Positions 32,907 through 41,789 of a stretch of DNA of 64,000 nt are shown here, piece after piece. Under the pieces are notes generated by a model that had not been told where the DNA came from, did no database searches, and saw only the letters and a list, made by a program, of their open reading frames with translations. Source of the stretch: DATLGB01 sp038258425 (GTDB lineage Bacteria > Actinomycetota > Thermoleophilia > Solirubrobacterales > Solirubrobacteraceae); NCBI GenBank assembly GCA_038258425.1, contig JBBSPV010000005.1, positions 62,001-126,000 on the forward strand, in the 5' to 3' direction. A program made the position numbers and the translations under genes. Each line of letters opens with the position of its first letter. Position 1 is the first letter of the stretch.

Positions 32907-33802
32907 CCCGCCCGCCGCTGACGCCGCAGCCGCGCCTCGAGCCGCGCCTCGTCGTGGGTCGCGGGCTCCGTGGTGGCGACGAAGTGGCCGAGCACGGCGG
33001 CGAAGCGCTGCGGGTCGTCGTTGAACGGGAAGTGGCCCGCGCCCGGGAACTCCTCCATCCGGCTGCCGGGCATGAGCGCGTGCGCCTCGCGACCGTGGCG
33101 GACCGGGATGATCGGGTCGCGCTCGCCCCACACGACCAGCGTCGGCAGGTCCTCGGTCAGGTACAGGCGGTCGCGCGCGTCGACGCGCTGGCCGGCGGGG
33201 TCGATGACCGCCCGCGCCGTCTGCAGGAACGCGCGCCGGCCCTCGGGGCGGCCGAGCGAGCGCAGCCCGTCGCCGATCCCGCGGGCGTTGGCGCTGTCGC
33301 CGATCCCCAGCCGCGGCAGGACGCGGGACGCGACGCCGCCGGCCAGGCGCGAGGCGGGACCGAAGAGCAGCGGCACGACGAACTCCGCGCCCGGCAGCGT
33401 CGCGAGGCGCAGGACGAGGCTCACCTCGTTGCCGAGGCCGCCGCTGTCGACCAGCACCAGCCGCTCCGCGCGCTCGGGGAACTGGTAGACGAACTGCATG
33501 GCCACCCCGCCCCCGAGCGAGTGCCCGACGATCGTCGCCCGCGGCACGCCGAGCACGGCGAGCAGGTCGCGGATGCCGCTGGCGTGCGCGCCGAGCGAGT
33601 AGTCCCCGCGCGGCGCGGAGGAGGCCCCGTGGCCGACGAGGTCGAGCGCGATCACCGTATGTTCGGCGGCCAACAGGGGGATCACCGCATCCCACGTCTG
33701 CGAGCTCGAGGTGATGCCGTGGACCAGCAGCAGCACCGGCCCGCGGCCGGCCCGGCGGAACGTGACCGGCCGCCCGTGGATCTCGACGGTCTCGACCGGC
33801 AC
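32903..33802 (-). CDS. Alpha/beta-hydrolase
   Basis: 299 residues, epoxide-hydrolase/haloperoxidase-like serine hydrolase. Oxyanion HGITSSSQTW, nucleophile VGHSLGGGVAMQF, acid in GERDPIIPV and His in PGAGHFPFND. Cytoplasmic, no signal. The stop overlaps the convergent methyltransferase stop by four bases. GTG start at 33800-33802. Confidence 0.88.
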   Translation of the reverse strand: MPVETVEIHGRPVTFRRAGRGPVLLLVHGITSSSQTWDAVIPLLAAEHTVIALDLVGHGASSAPRGDYSLGAHASGIRDLLAVLGVPRATIVGHSLGGGVAMQFVYQFPERAERLVLVDSGGLGNEVSLVLRLATLPGAEFVVPLLFGPASRLAGGVASRVLPRLGIGDSANARGIGDGLRSLGRPEGRRAFLQTARAVIDPAGQRVDARDRLYLTEDLPTLVVWGERDPIIPVRHGREAHALMPGSRMEEFPGAGHFPFNDDPQRFAAVLGHFVATTEPATHDEARLEARLRRQRRAG

Positions 33803-33837
33803 GGCGCGACGCGGGACTCAGCCGACGACGACCGCGG

Positions 33838-34044
33838 CTAGGCGCCGCCGTAGGGCGGCACGTTGCGCGTGAGCCCCGAGCGCGGGTCGTCGGGGACGGG
33901 CGGCTTCTCGGCCACCTCGGTGGTCTCCGTCGTCGTGCGCTCAGGCGGCGCGATGTGCAGCTTGCCGTCCGGGCCGCGGCGCACCCGCACCGTGTCGAGG
34001 ATCTCGCCGGGCGCGGCCCGGCCCAGCGGTTCGTGACGGGCCAT
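33838..34044 (-). CDS. 68-residue hydrophilic protein, unknown function
   Basis: MARHEPLGRAAPGEILDTVR followed by Thr/Glu-rich and Pro-rich segments, no membrane helix, probably disordered. Expression is supported by a TACGCT -10 box exactly seven bases before the ATG. Ends 36 bases before the start of the alpha/beta-hydrolase. Confidence 0.55.
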   Translation of the reverse strand: MARHEPLGRAAPGEILDTVRVRRGPDGKLHIAPPERTTTETTEVAEKPPVPDDPRSGLTRNVPPYGGA

Positions 34045-34051
34045 GACGCGA

Positions 34052-34057
34052 AGCGTA
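34052..34057 (-). promoter_or_regulatory. -10 box TACGCT of the 68-residue protein gene
   Basis: Ends seven bases before the ATG at 34044, matching the leaderless pattern seen across the window. Confidence 0.45.
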
Positions 34058-34086
34058 CGCCCCCAGCCTCGAGGCCGCCTTAGCCG

Positions 34087-34704
34087 TCAGCCGACGCGCG
34101 CCGCCAGGGCTCGGGCCGCGGCGGCGATGACGTCGACGCACGCCGCCGGCCCGAGGGCCGGGCCGTCGAGCACGAGGTGGTAGAGCGCGGCGTCGTCCGG
34201 GTCGGCCCCGTAGAGATTGCGCACGTAGGCGTCCCGGGCGCGATCGGTCCTGCGCATCGTCTTCATCGCCTCGTCGCGGTCGAGGCCGAGGAGCTCCATC
34301 CCGAGCCGGACGCGCGCCGCCTCGCCGCCGTGCAGGCGCACGCGCAGCACGGACGGCTCGTCGGCGAGCACGAGCATGCCGGCCCGGCCGAGGATGACCG
34401 CCGAGCGGGTCGCCGCGTGCCGGCGGATCGCGGCCTCCGTGGCCTCCCGGTAGGACTGCTCCTCGGCCGCCGTCGGTAGCGGGCCGTAGGCGCCGACCGC
34501 CGCGAAGGAGAGCATCAGGCGGTCGAAGCGGCTCGCCGTCGCCTCGTCGCGGGCGAGCGCGTGCTCGAGCGTCACGTCGAGGCGCTCGGCGACCTCCGTC
34601 GGGATCGCGCGGTCGGCGACCGTGGCGCCGAGGCGCCGCGCCAGCTCGGGGCCGACGACGCTCCCGCCGGACCCGAAGGAGGCCGAGACGGTGACGACCG
34701 GCAT
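34087..34704 (-). CDS. Cytidylate-kinase-like family protein
   Basis: 205 residues with a P-loop-like start VVTVSASFGSGGSVVGPELA and RRLGATVADRAIPTEVAERL, as in the cytidylate-kinase-like (Cytidylate_kin2) family. Also ILGRAGMLVLADEPSVLRVRLHG and DRARDAYVRNLYGADPDDAALYHLVLDG, which resembles the lid and phosphate-binding regions. Nucleotide-binding is likely, substrate unknown. Lies 20 bases after the lipase-like gene on the same strand. Confidence 0.8.
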   Translation of the reverse strand: MPVVTVSASFGSGGSVVGPELARRLGATVADRAIPTEVAERLDVTLEHALARDEATASRFDRLMLSFAAVGAYGPLPTAAEEQSYREATEAAIRRHAATRSAVILGRAGMLVLADEPSVLRVRLHGGEAARVRLGMELLGLDRDEAMKTMRRTDRARDAYVRNLYGADPDDAALYHLVLDGPALGPAACVDVIAAAARALAARVG

Positions 34705-34724
34705 CCCCCGAGCCCCCCGGTCCC

Positions 34725-35579
34725 TCAGGCGGCCTGCGCCCAGGTCGTCCACACCGGCATGTCGTCGGCGTGCGCGAAGCCTGCCAGCGCGCGGCCGACG
34801 GTGGCGTAGACGTCGGGGTGGAAGGCCATGCCGATGTGGGAGGAGGAGACCTCGACGGTCGCCTGGGCGGCCGGGTCCAGGCACGCGCGCCACTTCACGA
34901 TGCCGTCGCGCCTGGAGTAGACCGTCGTGTAGCCGACGTCGGCGGGGAACGCGTCGGTCTCCAGCGCCTTGCGGAAGTCCTGGCAGCAGTCGCCCCGCAG
35001 GCAGCGCCACGTGAGCAGATGCGGCACTCGCAGCGTGCCGAGCGCGCCGACGATGCCGATCGCCCCGAGCGTGTGCGCCTGCACACCGAACATGCCGCGC
35101 ACGGGGGACCCGAGCGTCACGATGCCGCTCACGAGGTCGGGGCGGCGCACGGCGAGGGCGCGGGCGATGACGCCGCCGCGGCTCTGGCCGACGATGGAGA
35201 CGCGCTCGCCGGTGCGCTCGGCCATGCGCTCGAGCCGCTGCTCCATGTGGCAACAGACGGCCTCGGAGCAGTCGACGTTCTGGCGGATCCCGGCGCGGTT
35301 CGTGCGGTAGCCGAGGCCGCGCAGCCAGCGGGTCATCACGGCCAGGGAGCCGTCGCCCGCGAGGAAGCCGGGGATGAGCAGGACGGGACGCTCGTCGCCC
35401 GGGGCCTGACCGATGCCGCGCCAGACGGGACTGCGCCACAGCGCCGCCGCCTCGAGCCCGACGAGCCCCTCGCGCCACACGCTCGGAAGCGGCGGCATCG
35501 GAACGTGCACATCCATGCTGAACGGAGATTCTCCGCTTTTCGCCGGCTTCATGCGCCGCTTGTGCGACATGTGACGCAA
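34725..35579 (-). CDS. Lipase/esterase-like alpha/beta-hydrolase
   Basis: 284 residues at the longest start. VLLIPGFLAGDGSLAVMTRWL, nucleophile in SIVGQSRGGVIARALAV, acid in VYSRRDGIVKW and His in VSSSHIGMAF give a triad like triacylglycerol lipases or PGAP1-type esterases. Five Cys in the middle (CSEAVCCHM, CLRGDCC) are unusual for this protein set. The start is uncertain: ATGs at 35579, 35570, 35549 and 35519 are all possible and none has a good ribosome site. Confidence 0.78.
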   Translation of the reverse strand: MRHMSHKRRMKPAKSGESPFSMDVHVPMPPLPSVWREGLVGLEAAALWRSPVWRGIGQAPGDERPVLLIPGFLAGDGSLAVMTRWLRGLGYRTNRAGIRQNVDCSEAVCCHMEQRLERMAERTGERVSIVGQSRGGVIARALAVRRPDLVSGIVTLGSPVRGMFGVQAHTLGAIGIVGALGTLRVPHLLTWRCLRGDCCQDFRKALETDAFPADVGYTTVYSRRDGIVKWRACLDPAAQATVEVSSSHIGMAFHPDVYATVGRALAGFAHADDMPVWTTWAQAA

Positions 35580-35616
35580 TCGGGGCGCGTCGCCGCTTGG
35601 AGGCGAGGCCCGGGGG

Positions 35617-35622
35617 TAGGGT
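35617..35622 (+). promoter_or_regulatory. -10 box TAGGGT of the quinone-oxidoreductase-like gene
   Basis: Ends seven bases before the ATG at 35630, fixing that start over an upstream in-frame ATG at 35597. Confidence 0.5.
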
Positions 35623-35629
35623 CGCGAGC

Positions 35630-36568
35630 ATGCGCGCCGTCACCGTCCGGGATCAGGCCGTCGTCGTCGAGGAGCACCCCGATCCGCAGCCGGAGGCCGG
35701 TGAGATCCTCGTCCGGATCCACGCCGCGGGGCTCAACGGCGCCGACGTGATGCAGATGCAGGGCCGCTACCCGGCGCCGCCCGGCGCGCCGCCGGACATC
35801 CCGGGCCTCGAGCTCGCGGGCGAGGTCGTCGCCTGCGGCGCCGGCGTGCTGCGCTTCGGCGTCGGCGACCGCGTGATGTCGATCGTCGCGGGCGGTGGCC
35901 AGGCCGAGCTCATCACGATCCACGAGCGCCTCGCCATGCCCGTCCCCGATGAGCTCGACTGGGCCGCCGCGGGCGGCACGCCCGAGGTCTTCACCACCGC
36001 CCACGACGCGCTCTTCACCCAGGGCGGACTGCGGATGGGCGAGCGACTGCTCGTCCACGGCGGCGCGGGCGGTGTCGGGATGGCCGCGGTCCAGCTCGGG
36101 GCCCTGGGAGGCGCGCGGGTCGCCGCCACGGTGCGCTCCGAGGGCTCGCGCGACGCCGTCGCCACCCTGGGCGCCGAGGTGCTCGACCCCGAGGGCTTCG
36201 AGGCCCACGGCCCCTTCGACGTCATCCTCGAGCTCGTCGGCGCCCCGAACTGGCCCGCCAACCTCGAGGCGCTGGGGTCGCGCGGCCGGATCTGCGTGAT
36301 CGGCATCGCCGCGGGCGCGAAGGTCGAGCTCAACCTCCAGCAGCTGATGGGCAAGCGCGGGGCCATCCACGCCTCGACGCTGCGCGCCCGCTCGCTCGAG
36401 GACAAGGCCGACGCCGTCCGCCGCGTCGAGCGGTCCGTGCTGCCCGGCTTCGCCCGCGGCCTGACGGTCCCGATCGCCGCGACCTACGGCCTCGAGGACG
36501 TGGCGGACGCCTACGCGTACTTCCAGGCCCCCGGCAAGCACGGAAAGGTGGTGCTCACGGTCTCATGA
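35630..36568 (+). CDS. NADPH:quinone oxidoreductase-like MDR-family enzyme
   Basis: 312 residues, zinc-free medium-chain reductase. GLNGADVMQMQGRYPAPPGAP, IPGLELAGEVVACGAGV, nucleotide motif LLVHGGAGGVGMAAVQLG and a C-terminal YAYFQAPGKHGKVVLTV. No zinc ligands. Reduces quinones or alpha,beta-unsaturated acyl/carbonyl compounds. Overlaps the acyl-CoA ligase start by four bases, which may hint at acyl-CoA-linked chemistry. Confidence 0.88.
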   Translation: MRAVTVRDQAVVVEEHPDPQPEAGEILVRIHAAGLNGADVMQMQGRYPAPPGAPPDIPGLELAGEVVACGAGVLRFGVGDRVMSIVAGGGQAELITIHERLAMPVPDELDWAAAGGTPEVFTTAHDALFTQGGLRMGERLLVHGGAGGVGMAAVQLGALGGARVAATVRSEGSRDAVATLGAEVLDPEGFEAHGPFDVILELVGAPNWPANLEALGSRGRICVIGIAAGAKVELNLQQLMGKRGAIHASTLRARSLEDKADAVRRVERSVLPGFARGLTVPIAATYGLEDVADAYAYFQAPGKHGKVVLTVS

Positions 36569-38130
36569 CCGACGTCTCCGACGCCCCGCTGACGCCCCTG
36601 GCCTTCCTCGACCGCAGCGCCGACGTCTGGCCCGACCGGCCCGCGGTGGTCGACGGTCCGCGCCGCTGGACCTACGCGGAGCACGCCGACCGCGTCCGCC
36701 GGCTGGCCGGGGCCCTCGGCGAGGCGCTCGGCGTGCGGCCGGAGGACCGGGTGGCCACCCTGCTGCCCAACGCCGCCGCGATGCTCGAGCTCCACTACGC
36801 CGTGCCGGGCGTCGGGGCCGTGCTCGTCCCGTTCAACACCCGCCTCGCCGGCCCGGAGTACGCCTACGTCCTGGAGCACTCGGGCGCAACGGTGCTGTTC
36901 GCGCTGGAGTCCATACGCGAGGTCGTGGACGCGGCGCTCGGCGAGCTCGACGAGGCGCCCCGGGTCGTCTGGATCGGGGACGCCGACGACGAGGACGCCG
37001 AGTACGAGCGGCTGCTCGCCGACGCCGAGCCCGTCGCGCTGCAGCGGCCCGAGGACGAGCGGGCGCTGCTGTCGATCAACTACACCTCCGGCACCACGGG
37101 GCGGCCGAAGGGCGTCATGACCACCCACCGCGGCGCCTACCTGCACAGCCTCGGCGTGATCGCCGAGGCGGCGCTGACGACCCGCAGCGCGTACCTGTGG
37201 ACGCTGCCGATGTTCCACTGCAACGGCTGGGCCTACACCTGGGCGGTGACGGCCATGGGCGCGACGCACGTGTGCCTGCGCGAGGTGATCCCCGCCCGGA
37301 TCTGGCGGGCGCTGGACGAGGAGGACGTGACGCATCTGTGCGCCGCGCCGACGGTCATGTCGATGATGCTCGGCGCCGACGAGGCGACGGCGCTGGACCC
37401 GCCGGCCCGGCTGTTCGTCGGCGGCGCCCCGCCGGCCCCGGCGCTGCTGCAGCGCGCGGCCGCCCTCAACCTCGAGGTCACCCACCTCTACGGGCTCACG
37501 GAGACCTACGGGCCGCTGGCCGTCTGCGCCTGGGACCCGGCGTGGGACGAGCTCGGTGAGGAGGAGCAGCTGACCCGGCGGGCGCGCCAGGGCGTCGGCA
37601 CGATCGTCTCCGAGCGGCTGCGCGTCATCGACGAGCAGATGGAGGACGTCGCGCCCGACGGCGAGGCGCTCGGCGAGGTCGTCATGCGCGGCAACAACGT
37701 CATGACGGGCTACTACCGCGACGAGGAGGCCACGGAGGAGGCCTTCCGGGGCGGGTGGTTCCACTCGGGCGACGTCGGCGTCGTGCATCCCGACGGCTAC
37801 GTCGAGCTGCGCGACCGGCTCAAGGACGTCGTCATCTCGGGGGGCGAGAACATCGCCACCATCGAGGTCGAGCAGGCGCTCATGGAGCACTCCGGCGTGG
37901 AGGAGGCCGCCGTCGTCGGCGAGCCGGACGACCGCTGGGGCGAGGTCCTCGTCGCCTTCGTCACCGGCCGCTCCGGCGACGAGCCCGACACGGACGAGCT
38001 GCAGAGCTTCGTGCGCGAGCGGCTCGCGGGCTTCAAGGTCCCCAAGCGCATCCACGCGATCGACGAGCTGCCCAAGACGGGCACGGGCAAGATCAAGAAG
38101 TTCGAGTTGCGCGAGAAGCTGACGGGCTGA
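36565..38130 (+). CDS. AMP-dependent fatty-acid/acyl-CoA ligase
   Basis: 521 residues, ANL superfamily. P-loop YTSGTTGRPKGVMTTHRG, A5 region HLYGLTETYGPLAVCAWDP, A8 GYVELRDRLKDVVISGGENI, catalytic Lys in LPKTGTGKIKKFEL. Activates a carboxylic acid as acyl-AMP then acyl-CoA; the Y-G-L-T-E-T-Y and acyl tunnel residues resemble medium-chain FadD/acyl-CoA synthetases. Coupled to the reductase upstream. Confidence 0.92.
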   Translation: MTDVSDAPLTPLAFLDRSADVWPDRPAVVDGPRRWTYAEHADRVRRLAGALGEALGVRPEDRVATLLPNAAAMLELHYAVPGVGAVLVPFNTRLAGPEYAYVLEHSGATVLFALESIREVVDAALGELDEAPRVVWIGDADDEDAEYERLLADAEPVALQRPEDERALLSINYTSGTTGRPKGVMTTHRGAYLHSLGVIAEAALTTRSAYLWTLPMFHCNGWAYTWAVTAMGATHVCLREVIPARIWRALDEEDVTHLCAAPTVMSMMLGADEATALDPPARLFVGGAPPAPALLQRAAALNLEVTHLYGLTETYGPLAVCAWDPAWDELGEEEQLTRRARQGVGTIVSERLRVIDEQMEDVAPDGEALGEVVMRGNNVMTGYYRDEEATEEAFRGGWFHSGDVGVVHPDGYVELRDRLKDVVISGGENIATIEVEQALMEHSGVEEAAVVGEPDDRWGEVLVAFVTGRSGDEPDTDELQSFVRERLAGFKVPKRIHAIDELPKTGTGKIKKFELREKLTG

Positions 38131-38250
38131 GCGGGCGCCTGCGCTCGAGGCGCGGCCGCTCACCGTCTCCCGAGGGCAACAGGCGGGCGGGAAGCCGTGA
38201 TCCGGCCGCGTGCCGCCTCTCGCCGCGTCCGGCGAGCGCACGTGGGTCGG

Positions 38251-39042
38251 TCACGTGTCGGCTGATCCCGCTCGCCCAAGCCAGTCGCCGATGAGCGCGG
38301 CGAGGAGTTCGGGCCGCTCGTGCATGAGCGCGTGGCCGGCGCCCTCGATGACAGCGAGGGTGGCGTGCGGGTAGCGCTCGAGCAATTCGGTCGCGTCGGT
38401 GTGCCCGACCACCGAATCGCGTCGTCCCGCCGCGATCAACGTCGGCGCTGAGCATGCCCCCGACCCGAGGTCGACGGTCCAACCGGCGAAGATGCGCTCG
38501 AGCGCAGCCTCGTCGGCGAGGGTCGTACCCGGCACCACGTGGACGCGATAGCGGACAGCGGTGGCCGCCGTGCGTACCACGAAGTACTCCTCGAACCCTG
38601 CCCGCTGCCCGGGTTCGAGCTCGTCGTACGCGTCGGCGTCCTCCCGAACCACGTCGTGCTCGGGCACGTTGCGTGACCGCTCGGCGACGGGGCACAACAA
38701 CGCCAGGCCGACCACCATGTCTGGTCGCTGCGCGGCCACTCCACGAGCCAGTTAAGCACCGTAGGAATGCCCGAGCAGCATCACCGGCCCCAGGGCTACG
38801 TGATCCATGAAGTCGCCGAGCAGCCCCACGACATCGTCGTTGCAGCTCAGGCCGTCGGCTGTCGAGCGACCCATCCCCGGCAGATCCGGATAGATCCGCC
38901 GGTAGCCCGTCTGGGGAACGACGGCCTCGATCGCCGCCTCGATCTCGCGATGATCAACACCGGCGCCGTGCAGCGCAACGAGTGGCACGCCGCCGCCGTG
39001 CTCGACGTAATGGACCACGACGTCGTCGATCCGGCGCTCCAT
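38251..39042 (-). pseudogene. Alpha/beta-hydrolase gene interrupted by one in-frame stop
   Basis: A complete hydrolase frame of 263 sense positions broken only by TAA at 38754-38752. Before it: VPLVALHGAGVDHREIE, YPDLPGMGRSTADG and the nucleophile elbow LLGHSYGA; after it, in the same frame, LARGVAAQRPDMVVGLALLC, AAGRRDSVVG and the His in EGAGHALMHERPE. Homologues normally have Tyr or another residue at the stop, so TAC to TAA is the simplest history. A TACGGT box sits six bases before the ATG at 39042. Lower GC and rarer codons than flanking genes suggest recent transfer. A sequencing error is possible. Confidence 0.78.
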
Positions 39043-39048
39043 GTCGGC

Positions 39049-39054
39049 ACCGTA
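39049..39054 (-). promoter_or_regulatory. -10 box TACGGT of the interrupted hydrolase gene
   Basis: Ends six bases before the ATG at 39042-39040. Confidence 0.4.
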
Positions 39055-39128
39055 TTGATCAGCACCAGCGACGCGTGGTCGCCGAGGAAGAGGGCTGGCT
39101 CCGCCTCCCGCGCTCGAGCCCCCGCCGC

Positions 39129-39782
39129 TCAGTACGGCGGGAAGTCGGCGTACCAGTCGCCGAGGCGGCGGAAGGCCGACCAGAAGGCCCGCTTGGCGTC
39201 CTCCTCGTCGAGCGAGGCGTCGATGTCGGGCGTGTAGAGCGCGTCGACGGACGGGGTGAGGCGCTGCAGCTCGCCCGGCGCGTCGTCGAGCTCGCGCGAC
39301 AGCGGCAGGCGCAGGTCGTTGAGCGTCTCGAGCGCCTCCGGCCCCATGACGACGACGAGCTTCGGCTGCACGATGGCGAGCTCCTCGACGAGCCGCGCCA
39401 CGCAGTCGGCGCCGGCGAGCGTCGTGTCGGGCACCGGGCACTTCACGCACAGGGTCCCGTAGACGACGAGCGGGTCGATCGCCAGGCGCTTGAGCGACTT
39501 CATCATCGCCGTGCCCGAGCGGCCGTAGAACGCGACGCCCTCCTCGATCTCCGCGTGCGTCGGCGCGTACTTGAGCATGAAGACGTCGGCCTGCGGGTGC
39601 CCCGACCCGAGCACGGGCATGTGGTCGCCGCGGGGGCAGGCGTCGCACGCCTGCAGGTCGCGGGTGAAGTGGTTGAGCTCCCGGATCGCGCGCTCGAGGT
39701 ACTTCTCGCGGATCTCGTCGTCGGTGGCCGGCATCTGGCCGACAGGCTTCCCCGCGCCGGACGCTTCTCCCTCCCGCTGCAT
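39129..39782 (-). CDS. Uracil-DNA-glycosylase-superfamily protein
   Basis: 217 residues. Layout of family 4/5-like UDGs: LQACDACPRGDHMPVLGSG with C-x-x-C, VFMLKYAPTHAEIEEGVAFY, GRSGTAMMKSLKRLAID, then CVKCPVPDTT with a second Cys pair, and KLVVVMGPEALETLNDLRLP. Four Cys could hold an Fe-S cluster. The H-P-S/N loop of typical UDGs near the C-terminus is not evident, so activity is uncertain. The ATG overlaps the stop of the glycosyltransferase-PHP gene by one base (TGATG). Confidence 0.72.
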   Translation of the reverse strand: MQREGEASGAGKPVGQMPATDDEIREKYLERAIRELNHFTRDLQACDACPRGDHMPVLGSGHPQADVFMLKYAPTHAEIEEGVAFYGRSGTAMMKSLKRLAIDPLVVYGTLCVKCPVPDTTLAGADCVARLVEELAIVQPKLVVVMGPEALETLNDLRLPLSRELDDAPGELQRLTPSVDALYTPDIDASLDEEDAKRAFWSAFRRLGDWYADFPPY

Positions 39783-41725
39783 CAGAGGTTGCGCGTCGCC
39801 CGGCGCACCGCCCGCTCGCGCGCCGCCTTGCGGGCGGGCGGGGGCACGGCCTTGGTCTGGAGGAACTTCAGCGCCTGCACGCCGACGTAGTACAGCGAGG
39901 ACGGCCGACCGACGATGTCGGCCTCGCGCAGCGACTCGAGGAACTCCTGCGGGCCGTCGAAGTCGCGCATGCGGATGCGGACGTTGCCGAGCCCCTGGGC
40001 GACGTGCGAGTCCGACCCCGCGCCGCCGACGATCCGGTACTTGGCGGCGAAGCGCTGGGCCTCCTCGTTGAAGGCCGGCAGCGCCACCCGCGGGTTGAAG
40101 ACCTCGATGGCGTCGACGTCGTCGACGATGCCGAGCAGGTGCTCGTAGTCCGGGATGGAGTGCAGCCGGTCGAAGGGATGGGGGACGTAGACGAGGCCGC
40201 CCTGGGCCTTGATCGCCGCCACGGTCTCCTCCAGGGACAGTCCGCGGGGGATGCGCTCGGTGAGGAAGAGCCCGATGACCTCCCCCTGGTGGGCGGTCTT
40301 GACCTCCTCGGCGACGATGACCTTGACCCCGTAGCCGGCGGCCTTGGCGGCGGCCTCGTGGGCACCGGAGATCTCGTTGTGGTCCGTGATGGCGATCGCT
40401 CCGAGGCCGCGGTCGCGCGCGGCGGCCAGCAGCGCCTCGACCGGCGTCGCGCAGTCGTGCGAGTGGTCGGTGTGCATGTGCAGGTCGACGTCGATCAGCG
40501 GCCGCGACTGCAGGCGCCGGCGCAGCTCGGGGTCGCCCGCCGTGCCGTGGCGGCGCGCGGCGAGGCGCTGGTAGACGGCGTCGACGTCGGCGGCCACGCG
40601 CGGCCAGCCGAGGTCGGCGCGGGCGGGGGCGGCGGCGTCGCGCAGGCGCCGGCGCAGGTCGGGCTCGGCGATCAGACGCGCGAGCTGGGCGGCGAGCACG
40701 TCGACGTCGGAGGGCTCGAAGACGAGCCCGAGCTCGCCCTCTCCGACGAGCTCCTCGTACGCCGGCAGGCGCGAGACGACGGGGATGACGCCGGCCCCGA
40801 GCGCGCGCACCACGAGCCCGGGCGCCGGCGCGTGGCCGACGGAGGCGGCGACGAGCACGTCGGCGTCGGCCAGCAGGTCGTCCACGGACAGCTCGCCCTG
40901 CGCCACGATCCGCACGCGGTCGCGCAGCCGGCTGCGCGTCACCGAGGCAGGGACCGTGCCGCCGGGGACGTAGACCGTCGCGCGCCACTCGGCCTCCTCG
41001 GGCAGCCGCCGCAGGGCCCGCAGCAGCAGCCGCAGGGCGCTGCGCTCCTCCTGGGCGACGAAGGCGACGTGCAGGGGCCCCACCGGGCCTTCGCCTCCTC
41101 GCCCGCCGGCGGGCGCCTCCCCCGTGTCCGCCACCGCTCGGTCCACCGTCCGGGCGCCCGGGCGGATCACCTCGTACTCGGCGGGGAAGACCCGCGCCAG
41201 GAGGTCGGCGGTGGCCTGAAACGACGCCAGCCGCGCGTCGAGGCGGCCGAAGAACGTCTCCACGAAGCGCCGGGCGACCTGGGTGGACAGGGGCCGCTCC
41301 GTCGGCATGTGGAAGGAGGCGACGTTGAGCCCGCGCGAGTGGCGCAGCGCGGACGAGGACGTGCTCGGCGCCCACGGCTCGTGCACGTGCACGATGTCGA
41401 TCGGCTCGCCGCCGAGCAGCTCGTCGAGCGTGCGGGCGACGTCGACCGGCAGGCTCGGGACGGCGCGGCGCGGCGCGAGCGTCGGCAGCAGCTCGCCGAC
41501 GGCGAGCACGAGCGGCTCGCCGGCGGGCACGTCGAGGTCGCCTCCCCGGATCCGCCGCCGCGACTCGCGGACCCTGGCGGCGTCGCGGCTCGGGGCGACG
41601 ATCAGCACCCGGTGGCCGCGCGCGGCCAGCGCCCGGGACAGCTCACGGACGTGGACGTTGACCTCGTGTCCGTCCTCCCACGGGAAGGGCGAGACCTGCG
41701 CGACGGTCAGGGCAACGGGCGGCAC
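39782..41725 (-). CDS. GT4-like glycosyltransferase fused to PHP phosphoesterase
   Basis: 647 residues. N-terminal ~370: GT-B fold (VALTVAQVSPFPWEDGHEVN, DIVHVHEPWAPSTSS, LHVAFVAQEERSALR, LGAGVIPVVSRLPAYEELV), but the usual E-x7-E donor motif reads APAPGLVVRALGAG, lacking both Glu. C-terminal ~250: PHP domain with metal ligands in VDLHMHTDHSHDC, AIAITDHNEISGAH, VAEEVKTAHQGEVIG, VYVPHPFDRLHS and GGAGSDSHVAQG, all apparently intact. GTG start six bases after TAAGCT. Coupled to the UDG-like gene. The sugar-transfer half may be inactive or binding only. Confidence 0.82.
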   Translation of the reverse strand: MPPVALTVAQVSPFPWEDGHEVNVHVRELSRALAARGHRVLIVAPSRDAARVRESRRRIRGGDLDVPAGEPLVLAVGELLPTLAPRRAVPSLPVDVARTLDELLGGEPIDIVHVHEPWAPSTSSSALRHSRGLNVASFHMPTERPLSTQVARRFVETFFGRLDARLASFQATADLLARVFPAEYEVIRPGARTVDRAVADTGEAPAGGRGGEGPVGPLHVAFVAQEERSALRLLLRALRRLPEEAEWRATVYVPGGTVPASVTRSRLRDRVRIVAQGELSVDDLLADADVLVAASVGHAPAPGLVVRALGAGVIPVVSRLPAYEELVGEGELGLVFEPSDVDVLAAQLARLIAEPDLRRRLRDAAAPARADLGWPRVAADVDAVYQRLAARRHGTAGDPELRRRLQSRPLIDVDLHMHTDHSHDCATPVEALLAAARDRGLGAIAITDHNEISGAHEAAAKAAGYGVKVIVAEEVKTAHQGEVIGLFLTERIPRGLSLEETVAAIKAQGGLVYVPHPFDRLHSIPDYEHLLGIVDDVDAIEVFNPRVALPAFNEEAQRFAAKYRIVGGAGSDSHVAQGLGNVRIRMRDFDGPQEFLESLREADIVGRPSSLYYVGVQALKFLQTKAVPPPARKAARERAVRRATRNL

Positions 41726-41731
41726 GCCGGG

Positions 41732-41737
41732 AGCTTA
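41732..41737 (-). promoter_or_regulatory. -10 box TAAGCT of the glycosyltransferase-PHP gene
   Basis: Ends six bases before the GTG at 41725-41723. Confidence 0.5.
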
Positions 41738-41789
41738 TGCGCCGGGGTCCGCACTTGAGGCGCGGATGGCCGCGTGGGAAACTTGCTGC

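Noticed and set aside
31437..33695. Minus-strand open frame of about 752 codons over the RNA methyltransferase and hydrolase genes
   Set aside because: Shadow frame; the real minus gene here is the hydrolase at 32903-33802 in another frame.
35597..35632. Upstream ATG at 35597 as start of the quinone-oxidoreductase-like gene
   Set aside because: It lies before the TAGGGT box; the conserved N-terminus MRAVTVRDQAVV begins at 35630.
38131..38250. Terminator after the acyl-CoA ligase
   Set aside because: GC-rich with short dyads (CACGTG twice) but no stem of convincing length and no T-run.
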